Source of the DNA: Thauera carbonicopians
GTDB taxonomy: Bacteria > Pseudomonadota > Gammaproteobacteria > Burkholderiales > Rhodocyclaceae
Length of the DNA: 64,000 nt
Assembly: GCF_025699485.1 (NCBI RefSeq)
Contig: NZ_JANUXN010000008.1
Coordinates: 1-64,000, forward strand
Reading direction: 5' to 3'
The position numbers were made by a program, and so were the translations under genes. Each line of letters begins with the position of its first letter. Position 1 is the stretch's first letter. Shown piece after piece: positions 25,894 through 34,202 of the stretch. The notes below the pieces were generated by a model that was not told where the DNA came from, did not search any database, and worked only from the letters and a program-made list of their open reading frames with translations.

Positions 25894-25918
25894 CGCGCCG
25901 GTGACCCGAGCCGGCGCG
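25894..25918. terminator. Hairpin between convergent rhlE and patatin genes
   Basis: CGCGCCGG at 25894-25901 pairs with CCGGCGCG at 25911-25918 in the 52-bp gap between the two stop codons. There is no T-tract, so termination may be weak or factor-assisted. Confidence 0.4.
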
Positions 25919-25923
25919 GCGCT

Positions 25924-26973
25924 TCAGGCGAACAACGCCTCCAGGTTCACCGACTCGCGCCGGCCGACGTCTCGCCGGTGGCGGCGCAACCACTCATCGG
26001 CCCGAGCGCGGCCGAGTTCGCGCAGGTGTAGCAGGAAGCGGGTAGAGGCGTTGAGCTTGCTGTCGCTACCGATTGCGCCCAGTTCTCTGGCATCGATGAG
26101 ATGGAAGCGCAGGCGCATCAGCTTGCGCTCCAGCCGTCCACGCGGCAGCCAGCGGCTCGCTTCGCTGGCATAGCTGCGGGCGTGCGCGATCATCCGCATC
26201 TCGCGCAGGAAAGTGGTGGAAAAACCCAGCTCCAGGCTGCGCGCGGCGATGTCCGCGGCGCTGCGCGGCGCCTCGTCATGCACCAGCGGATTCAGCAGCA
26301 CGAGCAGGACGTCCGGCGTCGTGCATTCGTACATCAGCGGATAGATCGCCGGGTTGGCGGTGAAACCGCCGTCCCAGTAGTGCTCGCCGTCGATCTCGAC
26401 CGCGTGGTGCAGCGTGGGCAGGCAGGCCGAAGCCAGCAGCGCATCCTCGCTCAGCTCGCGGGTACGGAACAGGCGGATCTTGCCGGTGCGCACCTCGGTG
26501 GCTGCGATGAAAAGCTTCAGCGGGCAGCTTCGCCGCAGGCGCTCGAAGTCGAACTGGGCGCGCACCACGTCGCGCAGCGGATTGAGCTCGAAAGGGTTGA
26601 GCTGGTAGGGTGAGAACAGCCGCGACAGACCCAGCATCATGTTCATCGGCGCCGGCAGGCCACCGTCCTGCGCCGGACTCAGGCTGTGCATCAGATCGAG
26701 ATGGAAGGGCGTGCTGTCGCCTACCGCCATCCAGAACGCTTCCAGCGCGGCGCGCGCGCCTTCGGCGGCGCCGGCGGTCCAGCCCTGCGCCAGCGCCACC
26801 GCATTCATCGCGCCGGCACTGGTACCGCTGACGCCGTCCAGCCGCCAGTCGTCTTCCAGCAGCCGGTCCAGCACGCCCCAGGTATAGGCGCCGTGCGCAC
26901 CGCCGCCCTGCAGGGCGAGGCTGAGGGGAGGGGCCGGATCGCTGCGCCCGGCCCGCAATAGTTTGCCGAACAT
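25924..26973 (-). CDS. Patatin-like phospholipase
   Basis: A 349-residue patatin-fold lipolytic enzyme with a Ser-Asp dyad: oxyanion loop LALQGGGAHGAYTWGVL (about 21-37), nucleophile GTSAG (about 53-57) and the DGG motif in HYWDGGFTANPAIYP (about 205). Relatives hydrolyse phospholipids or other acyl esters. There is no signal peptide, so a cytoplasmic or membrane-face location is likely. The ATG at 26973 is preferred to the GTG at 26979 because GGGAG lies seven bases before it. A near-perfect 29-bp palindrome lies just upstream, a likely operator. Confidence 0.9.
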   Translation of the reverse strand: MFGKLLRAGRSDPAPPLSLALQGGGAHGAYTWGVLDRLLEDDWRLDGVSGTSAGAMNAVALAQGWTAGAAEGARAALEAFWMAVGDSTPFHLDLMHSLSPAQDGGLPAPMNMMLGLSRLFSPYQLNPFELNPLRDVVRAQFDFERLRRSCPLKLFIAATEVRTGKIRLFRTRELSEDALLASACLPTLHHAVEIDGEHYWDGGFTANPAIYPLMYECTTPDVLLVLLNPLVHDEAPRSAADIAARSLELGFSTTFLREMRMIAHARSYASEASRWLPRGRLERKLMRLRFHLIDARELGAIGSDSKLNASTRFLLHLRELGRARADEWLRRHRRDVGRRESVNLEALFA

Positions 26974-27006
26974 GAACACTCTCCCGGGCGATGGTTGACA
27001 GGGGAT

Positions 27007-27035
27007 GTGTAAATTGCGCAGTGCACAATTTACAC
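27007..27035. promoter_or_regulatory. Near-perfect 29-bp palindrome upstream of the patatin gene
   Basis: GTGTAAATTG (27007-27016) and CAATTTACAC (27026-27035) are perfect 10-bp arms, and the 9-base centre is itself mostly symmetric (GCA/TGC). The dyad is AT-rich in a GC-rich genome and begins 34 bases before the patatin start. It fits a dimeric repressor operator overlapping a promoter. The regulator is unidentified; the spacing does not fit TyrR or BirA sites. Confidence 0.6.
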
Positions 27036-27094
27036 CATTACCATCGACCGCGGCAGGTTTTGCGCAGGAGCAAACACACTGTTGCAGTGTTCGC

Positions 27095-27910
27095 TTACAG
27101 CATGCTCTCCAGAAACGCCCGCGTGCGCGGATGCTGCGGATTGGCGAAGAACGCTGCCGAAGGCTGCGATTCGATCAACTTGCCGCCATCCATGAAGGCC
27201 ACGCGGCTGGCGACTTCGCGCGCGAAACCCATTTCGTGCGTGACCACCAGCATCGTCATGTGCTCGTCGGCGAGCTGGCGCATGGTGCGCAGCACTTCGC
27301 CGGTCAGCTCGGGGTCGAGCGCCGAGGTCGGCTCGTCGAACAGCATGATGTCGGGCGCCATCGCCAGCGCGCGGGCAATGGCGACGCGCTGCTTCTGGCC
27401 GCCGGACAGGCGCGAGGGGTAGGCGTCGCGCTTGTCGAGCAGGCCGACCTTCTTCAGCAGCTCCTCGGCCTTGGGCAGGATCGCCTCGCGCTTCATGCCC
27501 TTGACGGTGACCGGTGCCTCGATCACGTTCTGCAGCACGGTCAGGTGCGGGAACAGGTTGAAGTGCTGGAATACCATGCCCATGCGCGCGCAGATGCGGC
27601 GTACTTCGGTATCGGCGACGTAGCGGGCGCGGCCGTGGGCATCATTGGCGACAAGGGTGTCGCCTTCGATGTCGATGCGGCCGGCGTCGATGGTCTCGAG
27701 ATGGTTCAGGCAGCGCAGGAAAGTGCTCTTGCCCGAGCCGGAGGGGCCGATCACCGCGATCACTTCACCCTTGGCCAGCGTCAGCGACACGCCCTTGAGC
27801 ACTTCGTGGCTGCCGAAGCGCTTGTGGATGTCGTCGGCGAGAATCATCGGGCTTGTCATCGGACTTGCTGCCGAACTGGCGATGGATGCAGCCTCAGTCA
27901 TAGACGGCAT
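27095..27910 (-). CDS. Polar amino-acid ABC transporter ATP-binding protein (GlnQ/HisP family)
   Basis: A 271-residue ATPase: Walker A IGPSGSGKST (about 54-63), signature LSGGQKQR (about 169-176), Walker B IMLFDEPTSALDPE (about 190) and the H-loop VTHEMGFA. It would power uptake through the permease and binding protein encoded just upstream on the same strand. Within the family, MVFQHFNLFPHLTVLQNV places it with GlnQ/ArtP/HisP. Start 27910 is preferred because GGAG lies eight bases before it; ATG 27901 is possible. The gene overlaps the permease 3' end by 17 bp. Confidence 0.93.
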   Translation of the reverse strand: MPSMTEAASIASSAASPMTSPMILADDIHKRFGSHEVLKGVSLTLAKGEVIAVIGPSGSGKSTFLRCLNHLETIDAGRIDIEGDTLVANDAHGRARYVADTEVRRICARMGMVFQHFNLFPHLTVLQNVIEAPVTVKGMKREAILPKAEELLKKVGLLDKRDAYPSRLSGGQKQRVAIARALAMAPDIMLFDEPTSALDPELTGEVLRTMRQLADEHMTMLVVTHEMGFAREVASRVAFMDGGKLIESQPSAAFFANPQHPRTRAFLESML

Positions 27911-28544
27911 GGCGTTTCTCCAGGCGCTGGAAGAACCAGGTCAGCACCAGGGTCATGAGCAGGTAGAAGGCGGCGGCGACCACGAAGGGGGTGATCGTGA
28001 AGTCGCGCTGGACGATGCCGCGCGCGGCGCGCAGCAGGTCGTTGAGGGCGAGCACGTAGATCAGCGAAGTGTCCTTTACCAGGGTGATGGTCTCGTTGCT
28101 CATCGGCGGCAGGATGCGCTTAACCACCTGCGGCAGCACGATGCGGCGCATGGTCTGGCCGTAGGAGAAGCCGAGTACCTTGGCGCCTTCGTACTGGCCG
28201 CGGTCGATGGACTGGATGCCGGCGCGGAAGATCTCGGCGAAGTAGGCGGCGTAGTTGAGTGCGAAGGCCACGATCGCCGCCGGGAAGTCAGGCAGGCGGA
28301 TGCCGATCACCGGCACGAAGGGCAGTGCGAAGTAGATGAACAGCAGTTGCAGCATCAGCGGCGTGCCGCGCATCAGCCAGATGTAGCCATTGACCGCCTG
28401 GCTGGCGACGGTGAAGCGCGAGATGCGGATCAGCGCCAGCGCCAGCCCGAGCGGCACCGCCAGCGCCAGCGTGATGAAGAACAGCTTGAGGGTGACCAGC
28501 GAGCCTTCGGCAAGCGGTCCGATGATGCTGAGTACGTAGTCCAT
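27894..28544 (-). CDS. Polar amino-acid ABC transporter permease (HisM/GlnP family)
   Basis: A 216-residue inner-membrane permease with about five helices. It has the N-terminal GSLVTLKLFFITLALAVPLG segment, YIWLMRGTPLMLQLLFIYFALP, and the EAA loop YEGAKVLGFSYGQTMRRIVLPQ that docks on the ATPase. Only one permease gene is present, so it presumably acts as a homodimer. It sits between the binding-protein and ATPase genes in a three-gene operon read on the minus strand. Confidence 0.92.
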   Translation of the reverse strand: MDYVLSIIGPLAEGSLVTLKLFFITLALAVPLGLALALIRISRFTVASQAVNGYIWLMRGTPLMLQLLFIYFALPFVPVIGIRLPDFPAAIVAFALNYAAYFAEIFRAGIQSIDRGQYEGAKVLGFSYGQTMRRIVLPQVVKRILPPMSNETITLVKDTSLIYVLALNDLLRAARGIVQRDFTITPFVVAAAFYLLMTLVLTWFFQRLEKRHAVYD

Positions 28545-28619
28545 GCGGCCTGCCCGTCCGCCGGGCCGCGTTGCGGGCCCGGCGGGGTCGAAGAAGGAAA
28601 GGGACGGGGCGACCGGGAC

Positions 28620-29420
28620 TTACTTGATGATGTCCTTGCCGAACCATTCGTTCGAGATGCGGGCGGCGCTGCCGTCGGCCTTCATCTCGTCCATCGCCTT
28701 CTGCAGCTGGGCCAGCAGCTCGGTGTCGTCCTTGCGGGTACCGACGCCGAATTCCTCGGTGCCGAAGTGCTCGTCCAGCACCACGTAGTCGTCCGGCTTC
28801 TTCGAGGTGTAGTAGCGGCCGACGACTTCGTCCAGCACCACCGCGTCGAGGCGGCCGGTGGCGAGGTCCATCAGCGCGGTGACGTTGTCGCCGAAGCGCT
28901 TCAGCTCCTTGAAGGAGCCGGAGATCGGGTCCTTCTGCACGGCGTCGATTGCGCTGCTGCCGTCCTGGATGCCGATGACCTTGCCGGCGAGTTCGGCCTT
29001 GGCCTTGATCGGCGACTTGGCCGGCACCACGATGATCTGGTGGTTTTCCATGTAGGGCGTGGTGAAGCCGATGTTCTTGCGCCGCTCTTCGGTGATCGTC
29101 AGGCCGTTCCACAGCGCATCGACGCGCTTGCCGTTCAGTTCGGCTTCCTTGGCGCTCCAGTCGATCGGCTTGAACTCGACGTCTACGCCGAGGCGCTTGG
29201 CGGCCTCGCGCGCCAGGTCGATGTCGAAGCCGACCAGTTCGTTCTTCTCGTTGCGGAAGCCCATCGGCGGGAAGTTGTCGTCGAGGCCGACGACGATCTT
29301 CGCCGGTACGGCGGCTGCCGCGCCGGATTGTGCAGCCGGGGTGGCGTCGTTGTTGCCACAGCCGCCCAGCAGGGCACCGGCGGTGAGGGAGAGCATCAGC
29401 AGCGAGGAGAATTTCTTCAT
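28620..29420 (-). CDS. Polar amino-acid ABC transporter binding lipoprotein (SBP family 3)
   Basis: A 266-residue extracytoplasmic binding protein with a lipoprotein signal (MKKFSSLLMLSLTAGALLGGC; lipobox LGGC with Cys about residue 21). The mature part shows family 3 features: IVVGLDDNFPPMGFRNEKNELVGFDIDLAREAAKRLG, IGFTTPYMENHQ and GVGTRKDD. The residues resemble glutamine/arginine/cystine binders but do not settle the ligand. It is the first gene of the operon with permease and ATPase. A hairpin at 29473-29499 separates it from the upstream lipoprotein gene. Confidence 0.92.
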   Translation of the reverse strand: MKKFSSLLMLSLTAGALLGGCGNNDATPAAQSGAAAAVPAKIVVGLDDNFPPMGFRNEKNELVGFDIDLAREAAKRLGVDVEFKPIDWSAKEAELNGKRVDALWNGLTITEERRKNIGFTTPYMENHQIIVVPAKSPIKAKAELAGKVIGIQDGSSAIDAVQKDPISGSFKELKRFGDNVTALMDLATGRLDAVVLDEVVGRYYTSKKPDDYVVLDEHFGTEEFGVGTRKDDTELLAQLQKAMDEMKADGSAARISNEWFGKDIIK

Positions 29421-29472
29421 GGTCTTGCCCGAAAGAGTGATCGAGGGCGCACAGAAGCCTTGCACGCCGCGA

Positions 29473-29499
29473 TTCGGCGCCCGCGCGGCGGGCGCCGAA
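29473..29499 (-). terminator. Perfect hairpin between lipoprotein gene and ABC operon
   Basis: Twelve-base arms TTCGGCGCCCGC (29473-29484) and GCGGGCGCCGAA (29488-29499) enclose a 3-base loop. On the minus strand it follows the stop of the lipoprotein gene by about 65 bases and lies before the ABC binding-protein gene. There is no T-tract. Confidence 0.6.
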
Positions 29500-29564
29500 G
29501 GCGTGATTTTCGCCGTGATGCGGCGGGGGATCAACCGGCTGAAGCAGGGATCTCGCCGGCGGGC

Positions 29565-30140
29565 TCAGCGGCGATCAATGTGGAGCGAGGGCCGCTGCCT
29601 GTCGCCGGGCCTGGCGCGCTGGCTGCGATCGTCCTTGCCGCGGCGGGAATCCGGCTGTGCCCGCGTGTCGCGCTCGTCTTTGCGCGCCTCGAAGGATGGC
29701 CGGCGATTCTCGCCGAAGCCGGGACGATCCGGGCGGGCGCCGTGGTCGATGCGCGGCTTGGGCGGCGGCCGCAGGCGGGGCGGCTCGCGGCCGCCGCGGT
29801 GGTGGTCGATGCGGTCCCGGCCGGCCTGCCATTGCGGGTGCGTCGGCGGCCGTGGATGCCGGGCGGGCGGCGCCCAGTAGCCGGGCACCCAGTCGTGGCG
29901 GGCGCCGATGCGGTTCCAGTGGCCGCCGATCCAGACATGGCCCGGGCCGGGCCACGGCCCCCGGTGCTCGATACGCGGCGCGGGTGTGACGATGATGGCG
30001 GTGCGGTCGTGATAATGGCTGCCGTAACCGCCATAGGCATGGCCGCCGTAGACGTAGCTGCGCTCGTGGGGGGCGACGGTACAGCCGGCCAGCGACAGCA
30101 TCAGCGTGGCGGCCAGCATCATGGGCCATGGGGGTTTCAT
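29565..30140 (-). CDS. YXWPGH-type repeat lipoprotein of unknown function
   Basis: A 191-residue lipoprotein with a clear signal (MKPPWPMMLAATLMLSLAGC, lipobox LAGC). The mature part has a Gly/Tyr/His-rich segment (YVYGGHAYGGYGSHYHDR) and one aromatic repeat unit of the YXWPGH kind (HVWIGGHWNRIGARHDWVPGYW, quoted in part), then a long basic, Pro/Arg-rich disordered tail. Such proteins are common in betaproteobacteria and have no known role; the tail may contact polyanionic surfaces. The ATG at 30140 is chosen by the signal peptide. Confidence 0.75.
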   Translation of the reverse strand: MKPPWPMMLAATLMLSLAGCTVAPHERSYVYGGHAYGGYGSHYHDRTAIIVTPAPRIEHRGPWPGPGHVWIGGHWNRIGARHDWVPGYWAPPARHPRPPTHPQWQAGRDRIDHHRGGREPPRLRPPPKPRIDHGARPDRPGFGENRRPSFEARKDERDTRAQPDSRRGKDDRSQRARPGDRQRPSLHIDRR

Positions 30141-30328
30141 CGTCGGCGTCCTTCGTCCGGGCCAGGGGGTGCGCAGTATTGACAGGCTGATGGTGGAAGA
30201 AATCCCGTGTTCCGCGCGGTCGGCAAGGTAATCAGTTGTAAGGTGGGCGGCGGTGCGGCGGGTGCCCTGCATCAGAATGGCGCCTGCCGCCGCGGCAAGG
30301 CGGTTTTCACCCGAATGAGGAATGTCCG

Positions 30329-31324
30329 ATGAGTCTGGCCCGAAAAGTGTCTGTCTGTGTGCTGTCGTCGCTGTCCGTGAGCGCTTGCGGTCTGTTCGGC
30401 GACAAGGCCGAAACCGCCGGGCCGCTGGAGCCGGCGCCTGCGGTCCAGCGCATGGCGGCGGCGACTTCGCAGGAGGAGAGCTGGCGCTGCGGCGACACGG
30501 TCGTGATACTGCGGCGCCTGGGCGACGGCGCCAGCCTCAACGCCGGTGGCCGGAGCTGGGCCTTGCGCCAGGAAATCGCCGCCTCGGGGGTGAAGCTGGT
30601 GGCGGTGGACGACGAGCGCACGGTGTTCTGGAGCAAGGGCGATGCCGCGATGCTGGAACTGGCCGGCGTGAGCCAGCCCGAGTGCCGACTGGTCGTCGAG
30701 GATCGCCTGTTCCGCGCCGTCGGCAATGAACCCTCCTGGCGCCTGGACGTGACGACCAGGGCGCTGGTCCTGCTGACCGATTGGGGCGAGACGCGCGTGG
30801 TCGCGCCGGGGCCGCTGGTCGAGGAGGCGGGCGGGGTGCGCCATTACCGCGCCGACACGCTCGACGGCGAACTGTCGGCCACCGTGGTCGATCGCCTGTG
30901 CGTGGACAGCATGAGCGGCATGCCGCATCCGGCGGCGGTCGAAGTGAATTGGCAGGGACAGCTCCTGAAAGGCTGCGGCGGCGATCCGGCGCAACTGTTG
31001 CAGGGTGAGCCGTGGCAGGTGGTGGAGATCGACGGCCGGCGCGTCGGCGATCCGTTGCGGGTGACGCTGGTCTTCGGCGAAGGCGGCAGCCTGGCCGGCA
31101 TCGCCGCCTGCAACCGCTACCAGGGCCGCTACACGCTGTCGGGCGAAGGTCTGCGGCTGTCGGAGCTGGGCGGGACCAAGATGGCCTGCGAACAGGCGCT
31201 GATGGACGAGGAGCAGCGTTTCCGGGCGGCGCTCGGCGGCGTGGATGGCTTCGGCATCGCCGCCGATGGCAGCCTGGAGCTGAAGTCCGCCGAGCGTGCG
31301 GTCGTGCGCGCCCGGCGAGATTGA
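30329..31324 (+). CDS. Lipoprotein with MliC-like, COG3650-like and META domains
   Basis: A 331-residue lipoprotein (MSLARKVSVCVLSSLSVSAC, lipobox VSAC). Three domains can be read. An MliC-type lysozyme-inhibitor domain spans about 50-110 (WRCGDTVVILRR, VFWSKGDAAMLEL). A COG3650-type domain spans about 125-215 (FRAVGNEPSWRLDV). A C-terminal META/HslJ domain spans about 225-330 (WQVVEIDGRRV, GIAACNRYQGRY, LGGTKMACEQALMDEEQRF). MliC proteins inhibit C-type lysozyme; META domains are linked to heat shock and novobiocin resistance. The combination points to envelope protection (inference). GAGGAATG before ATG 30329 supports the start. Confidence 0.85.
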   Translation: MSLARKVSVCVLSSLSVSACGLFGDKAETAGPLEPAPAVQRMAAATSQEESWRCGDTVVILRRLGDGASLNAGGRSWALRQEIAASGVKLVAVDDERTVFWSKGDAAMLELAGVSQPECRLVVEDRLFRAVGNEPSWRLDVTTRALVLLTDWGETRVVAPGPLVEEAGGVRHYRADTLDGELSATVVDRLCVDSMSGMPHPAAVEVNWQGQLLKGCGGDPAQLLQGEPWQVVEIDGRRVGDPLRVTLVFGEGGSLAGIAACNRYQGRYTLSGEGLRLSELGGTKMACEQALMDEEQRFRAALGGVDGFGIAADGSLELKSAERAVVRARRD

Positions 31325-31362
31325 AGGCGGCAGCGGCGACAGCAGTGCCGGAGACCGCTCCT

Positions 31363-31387
31363 GCGAACCGCGTCAGCCGCGGTTCGC
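31363..31387. terminator. Perfect hairpin at the convergent end of nusB
   Basis: GCGAACCGCG (31363-31372) and CGCGGTTCGC (31378-31387) form a perfect 10-bp stem with a 5-base loop that includes the nusB stop codon. It lies 38 bases past the stop of the convergent lipoprotein gene and could end both transcripts. Confidence 0.55.
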
Positions 31388-31861
31388 GCGGGCCGCTTCG
31401 ACTTCCTCGGGGCGCAGCCGGGCGGCGGTCTTGTCCAGCACGCCGTTGACGAACTTGTGGCCGTCGGTGCCGCCGTAGCCCTTGGCCAGTTCGATCGCTT
31501 CGTTGATCACCACGCGGTAGGGCGTTTCGATGTTGTGGCGCAGCTCGTGGGTGCCGAGCAGCAGGATGGCGTGCTCGATCGGCGACAGCTCGACCACCGG
31601 GCGCGACAGCAGCGGTTCGAAGCAGGTGCGCAGTTCGTCGGCGCTGTCGATCGCGCCGCGCAGCAGGCTGACGAAGAGTTCGCGGTCGGTCTTGTCCAGG
31701 TGCTCGTTCTCGGCTTCGAGGTGGCGCTGCACGGTCGCTGCGGTGTTGCCCGACAGCAGCCACTGATACACGCCCTGCAGGGCCAGCGCGCGGGCGCGGC
31801 GGCGCGCCATCTTGCTCGTCGGATTGGGCGCGGCCGGCCGGGTGTCGTCGATGTCGCTCAT
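31373..31861 (-). CDS. nusB: Transcription antitermination factor NusB
   Basis: A 162-residue all-helical NusB protein. It binds boxA RNA with S10 (NusE) in rRNA antitermination. Features are the basic start [42 protein letters not shown] and the conserved [28 protein letters not shown] near the end. The start overlaps the ribH stop (ATGA), the common ribH-nusB arrangement. Confidence 0.96.
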   Translation of the reverse strand: MSDIDDTRPAAPNPTSKMARRRARALALQGVYQWLLSGNTAATVQRHLEAENEHLDKTDRELFVSLLRGAIDSADELRTCFEPLLSRPVVELSPIEHAILLLGTHELRHNIETPYRVVINEAIELAKGYGGTDGHKFVNGVLDKTAARLRPEEVEAARANRG

Positions 31862-32361
31862 CTCACCACCTTCAGCAGATTGACCATCTCCACCGCGGCG
31901 CGGGCGCAGTCGGCGCCTTTCTCGCTCATGCGGGCGATGGCCTGGTCGTCGTCCTCGGTCGTCAGCACGCCGTTGGCGACCGGGATGCCGGCATCGAGGC
32001 CGACGCGGGTGACGCCGGCGCCCATTTCGTTGGAGACCAGCTCGAAGTGGTAGGTCTCGCCGCGGATCACCGCGCCGAGCGCCACCAGCGCATCGTACCG
32101 GCCGCTCTTCGCCATCGTCTGCAGTACCAGCGGGATTTCCAGCGCGCCGGGCACGGTGACGATGCGGATGTCGCCGCGGGCGACGCCGAGCCGGAGCAAT
32201 TCGTCGGTGCAGGCCGACAGCAGGCCTTCGCAGATGTCGAGGTTGAAGCGCGCCATGACGATGCCGACGCGCACGCCGCTGCCGTCGAAGCTGGGGTCGA
32301 TCTCGTCGATGCCGTCATAGCGGGCGCCCTGGCGGGCGTTTTCGGATTGGTTGCGTTGCAT
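31858..32361 (-). CDS. ribH: 6,7-dimethyl-8-ribityllumazine synthase
   Basis: Condenses 3,4-dihydroxy-2-butanone 4-phosphate with 5-amino-6-ribitylaminouracil, the penultimate step of riboflavin synthesis. The 167-residue protein has the phosphate and substrate motifs [43 protein letters not shown] and [15 protein letters not shown]. It lies between ribB and nusB in the minus-strand riboflavin operon. Confidence 0.96.
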   Translation of the reverse strand: MQRNQSENARQGARYDGIDEIDPSFDGSGVRVGIVMARFNLDICEGLLSACTDELLRLGVARGDIRIVTVPGALEIPLVLQTMAKSGRYDALVALGAVIRGETYHFELVSNEMGAGVTRVGLDAGIPVANGVLTTEDDDQAIARMSEKGADCARAAVEMVNLLKVVR

Positions 32362-32382
32362 GCGGATTTCTCTTGGGTGCGG

Positions 32383-33471
32383 TCAGTTCTTGTCGACGAA
32401 GCCGGTGATCTCCAGCCCGAAACCGGCCATGCTCGGAATCTTGCGCGGGCTGGCCAGCAGCCGCATCCTGCCGACGTTCAGCGCGCGCAGGATCTGGGCG
32501 CCGACGCCGAACAGGCGCGGGTCCCATTTCGTCGGCCGGTCCTGGCCGCCGTTCAGGCTGGCGAGCAGTTCGCGGCCGGACATCGGCCGGTAGAGCAGCA
32601 CGATCACGCCGGCTTCGGCCGCGGCCAGCGCGGCGAGCGACTCATTGACCGGGAAGCTGTGGTGATTGCTGCTGGAGTCGAGGAAATCCACCACCGAGAT
32701 CGGCTCGTGCACCCGCACCAGGGTTTCGCGCTCCGGTGCGATGTCGCCGCGCGACAGGGCGAAATGGACGTCGCCCGAGGTCTTGTCCTCGAAGGCGGAC
32801 AGCGTGAAGCGGCCGTGGGCGGTATCGACTTCCTTGTCGCAGACCTTCTCGATCAGGTGTTCGGTGGCGGCGCGGTATTCGATCAGGTCGCGGATGGCGC
32901 CGATCTTCAGGCCGTGCGTCTTGCCGAACTCGACGAGATCGGGCAGGCGGGCCATGGTGCCGTCGTCCTTGAGGATCTCGCAGATCACCGCGGCAGGCTC
33001 CAGTCCGGCGAGCTGGGCGAGGTCGCAGCCGGCTTCGGTGTGGCCGGCGCGGATCAGCACGCCGCCCTTCTGCGCGGTGAGCGGGAAGATGTGGCCCGGC
33101 ATCACGATGTCTTCGGGCCTGGCGTGGCGGGCGACCGCGACCTGCACGGTGCGCGCGCGGTCGTGGGCCGAAATGCCGGTGGTGACGCCGGTGGCGGCCT
33201 CGATCGAGGCGGTGAAGGCGGTGCCGTGCGGCGTGCGGTTGTCGCGCACCATCTGCTCGAGGCCGAGCTGGCGGCAGCGTTCGTCGGTCAGCGTCAGGCA
33301 GACCAGGCCGCGGCAGTGCGTGACCATGAAATTGATCGCTTCGGGGGTCACGAACTCCGCGGCGAGGACGACGTCGCCCTCGTTCTCGCGGTCTTCCTCG
33401 TCGACCAGGATGACCATCCGGCCGGCCTTGATGTCGGCGATGATCTCGGTAATCGGCGCAAGTGCGCTCAT
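32383..33471 (-). CDS. ribB: 3,4-dihydroxy-2-butanone-4-phosphate synthase with degenerate GTP cyclohydrolase II-like domain
   Basis: The N-terminal domain (about 1-200) is a complete DHBP synthase acting on ribulose 5-phosphate: DEEDRENEGDVV metal/substrate loop, THCRGLVCLTLT, TGISAHDRA and HIFPLTAQKGGVLIRAGHTEA. The C-terminal domain (about 205-362) aligns to GTP cyclohydrolase II but lacks its zinc cysteines: where RibA has a GDVFGSxRCDCG-type stretch, this protein reads RVHEPISVVDFLDSSSNHHS. GTP ring opening is therefore not expected from this domain. Such hybrids (RibBX type) are known in proteobacteria. AAGGA before the ATG at 33471 supports the start. A separate RibA and RibD must be encoded elsewhere. 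Confidence 0.93.
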   Translation of the reverse strand: MSALAPITEIIADIKAGRMVILVDEEDRENEGDVVLAAEFVTPEAINFMVTHCRGLVCLTLTDERCRQLGLEQMVRDNRTPHGTAFTASIEAATGVTTGISAHDRARTVQVAVARHARPEDIVMPGHIFPLTAQKGGVLIRAGHTEAGCDLAQLAGLEPAAVICEILKDDGTMARLPDLVEFGKTHGLKIGAIRDLIEYRAATEHLIEKVCDKEVDTAHGRFTLSAFEDKTSGDVHFALSRGDIAPERETLVRVHEPISVVDFLDSSSNHHSFPVNESLAALAAAEAGVIVLLYRPMSGRELLASLNGGQDRPTKWDPRLFGVGAQILRALNVGRMRLLASPRKIPSMAGFGLEITGFVDKN

Positions 33472-33530
33472 GCTGTGTCCTTTGTTCGTGCCTTGCCGGC
33501 GTTTGGCGCGGCGCATGTGTTCGTTGTTGC

Positions 33531-34142
33531 TCAGCCCTGGGCAGCGTCTTCGCTGCGCCAGGCGAGCATGCGCTCGACGTAGCGCGCGATCAGGTCGATT
33601 TCCAGGTTGACCCGGCTGCCCGCGGCCAGATGCTTCAGGTTGGTCATCGCCACTGTGTGCGGGATCAGGTTGATCGAGAAGTCGCGCCGTTCGACGCGGT
33701 TCACCGTCAGGCTGACGCCGTTGACGGTGATCGAGCCCTTCTTGGCGATGTAGCCGGCGATCGCCGCGGGCGCGCGGATCACCAGTTCGTGGCTCTCGCC
33801 CAGCGGTTCGAATTTCAGCACTTCGCCGACGCCGTCCACATGGCCGGTGACCAGGTGGCCGCCGAGGCGGTCGGCCAGGCGCAATGCCTTTTCCAGGTTC
33901 ACTTCGTTGCCGACGGCGTCCAGGCCGACGGTGCAGTTCAGCGTCTCGCGCGAAACGTCGTACTTCAGCCTGGGGCCGTCCATCTCGATCACGGTCAGGC
34001 ACACGCCGCTGTGCGCGATGCTGTCGCCGACGATGACGTCGGACAGGTCCAGGCCGTTGGTATCGACGGTGAGGCGGATGCCGTCCGCGAGCGGCTCGAT
34101 GTGTTCGATGCGGCCGACGGCCGCGACGATGCCGGAGAACAT
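33531..34142 (-). CDS. ribE: Riboflavin synthase, alpha chain
   Basis: Dismutates two lumazine molecules to riboflavin. The 203-residue protein is two tandem lumazine-binding repeats (about 1-95 and 97-190): MFSGIVAAVGRI, GDSIAHSGVCLTVIEMDG in the first and GGHLVTGHVDGVG, KKGSITVNGVSLTVN in the second. In the first repeat the usual NGVCLTV has Ser for Asn. It leads the ribE-ribB-ribH-nusB cluster. No FMN riboswitch sequence is visible in the 60 bases upstream. Confidence 0.96.
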   Translation of the reverse strand: MFSGIVAAVGRIEHIEPLADGIRLTVDTNGLDLSDVIVGDSIAHSGVCLTVIEMDGPRLKYDVSRETLNCTVGLDAVGNEVNLEKALRLADRLGGHLVTGHVDGVGEVLKFEPLGESHELVIRAPAAIAGYIAKKGSITVNGVSLTVNRVERRDFSINLIPHTVAMTNLKHLAAGSRVNLEIDLIARYVERMLAWRSEDAAQG

Positions 34143-34202
34143 GAAAGGTCTGACGCGAAAGGGGAAAGGCGGGATTGTAGGGTAAAAACCCCGGCCTCGC
34201 TG

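Noticed and set aside
27007-27035. TyrR box or BirA operator reading of the palindrome
   Set aside because: TyrR needs TGTAAA-N6-TTTACA and BirA needs about 14-16 bases between different half-sites; neither spacing nor sequence fits.
34143-34202. Possible FMN riboswitch before ribE
   Set aside because: Only 60 bases separate ribE from dsbD and none of the conserved RFN-element blocks are visible.
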